Position numbers and translations under genes: made by a program. The notes beneath the pieces were generated by a model, which saw only the letters and a program-made list of their open reading frames with translations, ran no database searches and was not told where the DNA came from. A stretch of DNA of 5,680 bases from contig JAGLSF010000144.1 in assembly GCA_023136305.1 (NCBI GenBank), positions 1-5,680 of the forward strand. Direction: 5' to 3'. The stretch comes from Spirochaetota bacterium (GTDB lineage: Bacteria; Spirochaetota; B62-G9; DRHN01). Positions 4,824-5,680 of the stretch are shown piece by piece (the first letter of the stretch is position 1; each line of letters opens with the position of its first letter).

Positions 4824-5680
4824 ATGAAACGCTATATCATAGCACTTATTGTTCTCATCCTCGTTGACATCCTCACAGGATGCGCCTCATCCCGAAGTTA
4901 TCTCGAACCGGAATCAAATCCTCTCAAGGAGCACACGCTTCAGGGTACGGGCAATGACAAGGTCCTCCTCATCCCAATCACGGGATTCATCTCTGATGAG
5001 CGGCGACAGAAGTTTGTCAGAACTGAACCGAGTGTCGTACAGGAAGTCGTCTCACATCTGAGGAAGGCGGAGAGTGATCCCCGCGTAAAGGCTGTTGTTC
5101 TCAAGATCGATTCCCCGGGGGGCACGGTGACGGCGAGCGACATCCTGTACAACGAAATCGTGGCGTTCAAGAAACGCACAGGATCATGGGTCGTTGTGAT
5201 CATGATGAACGTGGCCGCATCGGGTGGATACTACATCTCGCTTCCAGCAGATCACATTGCTGCGCATCCCACGAGTATAACGGGTTCCATCGGCGTGCTT
5301 TTCATACAACCGAAGTTCACCGGGCTTATGGACAAGATCGGTGTGACCTTCGATGTCAGCAAATCGGGCGACAAAAAGGACATGGGCTCTCCCCTCCGAC
5401 AGTCAACTGAGGAGGAACAGCAGATCATGCAGGACCTGACTGCACAGCTTGGCCAGCGATTCCTCGATCTGGTGGCGGAGCACAGGAAGCTGGGCGGCAG
5501 CCAACTTAAGGATGTGGCGAGCGGCCGTGTATATCTCGCCGATGAAGCCTTAACGCTCGGACTCGTTGACAGTGTCGGGTATCTCGACGACGCCCTCGAT
5601 GAGGCAAGGAAGCTTGCCGACCTTTCCCAAACAGCGAAGGTGGTGGTATACCGGCGTACCAGTTACCCTGACGACAACCT
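4824..5680 (+). CDS. sppA: Signal peptide peptidase SppA, lipoprotein-type N-terminus (3' end beyond the window)
   Basis: This serine protease of the S49 family cleaves remnant signal peptides and other membrane-associated substrates at the outer face of the inner membrane. The frame is open to the window end (285 complete codons). It contains DSPGGTV (96-102), NVAASGGYYIS (129-139) with catalytic Ser133, and SGDKKDMGSP (181-190) with catalytic Lys185. The Ser-Lys distance of 52 equals that of Bacillus subtilis SppA (Ser147/Lys199). TGSIGV (153-158), ASGRVY (232-237) and ALTLGLVDSVGYLDDAL (242-258) complete the single-domain form. The length so far fits the short ~300-residue class, so only a few residues should be missing. 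The start ATG follows GGGAG at 8-nt spacing. The N-terminus MKRYIIALIVLILVDILTGC ends in a good lipobox with Cys20, and Ala at +2 gives no inner-membrane retention signal. An uncleaved membrane anchor is the alternative. Confidence 0.93.
   Translation, partial: MKRYIIALIVLILVDILTGCASSRSYLEPESNPLKEHTLQGTGNDKVLLIPITGFISDERRQKFVRTEPSVVQEVVSHLRKAESDPRVKAVVLKIDSPGGTVTASDILYNEIVAFKKRTGSWVVVIMMNVAASGGYYISLPADHIAAHPTSITGSIGVLFIQPKFTGLMDKIGVTFDVSKSGDKKDMGSPLRQSTEEEQQIMQDLTAQLGQRFLDLVAEHRKLGGSQLKDVASGRVYLADEALTLGLVDSVGYLDDALDEARKLADLSQTAKVVVYRRTSYPDDN

Noticed and set aside
1..5680. CRISPR array, tRNA, insertion sequence or riboswitch
   Set aside because: No regularly spaced repeats, cloverleaf, terminal inverted repeats with transposase, or known aptamer pattern was seen.

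Overview
The window holds about 5.7 kb of gene-dense bacterial DNA of medium GC content. It has ordinary Shine-Dalgarno sites and a signal-peptide protein next to a lipoprotein-type SppA. A uroporphyrinogen decarboxylase-like (MtaA-type) methyltransferase relative and an iron-type ABC permease are also present. This fits a Gram-negative, probably anaerobic bacterium (a Deltaproteobacteria/Desulfobacterota-like or spirochaete-like genome), but nothing here fixes the taxon.

Left part, plus strand (2-2815): the C-terminal half of an ABC permease of the FbpB/AfuB/PhnV kind, a ~210-bp gap with a possible 48-codon small ORF, a PfkB-family carbohydrate kinase, and a two-domain SIS sugar-phosphate isomerase or deglycase. 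They lie close together in one direction and look like one uptake-and-catabolism operon: import a sugar or sugar phosphate, phosphorylate it, then isomerise or deglycate it. The substrate cannot be read from the sequence.

Middle, minus strand (4003-2823): the C-terminal remnant of a cupin followed 14 bp later by a zinc-type UROD/MtaA-like protein. This unit converges on the SIS gene with only 7 bp between the two stop codons. Both strands are therefore packed, but the two halves cannot share a transcript.

Right part (4007-5680): a ~230-bp AT-richer intergenic region holds back-to-back promoter candidates and an imperfect inverted repeat. A secreted PrcB-domain protein follows, then sppA, which begins with a lipobox signal and runs off the window end. 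The sppA reading frame is open to the edge and has the catalytic Ser/Lys pair at the usual spacing.

No tRNA, rRNA, CRISPR array, insertion sequence or phage feature was seen. No clearly new system is evident. The points most worth a second look are the kinase-SIS-UROD-like neighbourhood with its iron-type permease, the SIS protein that lacks the GlmS C-terminal lysine, the decayed cupin, and the predicted lipoprotein form of SppA beside a PrcB-domain protein.
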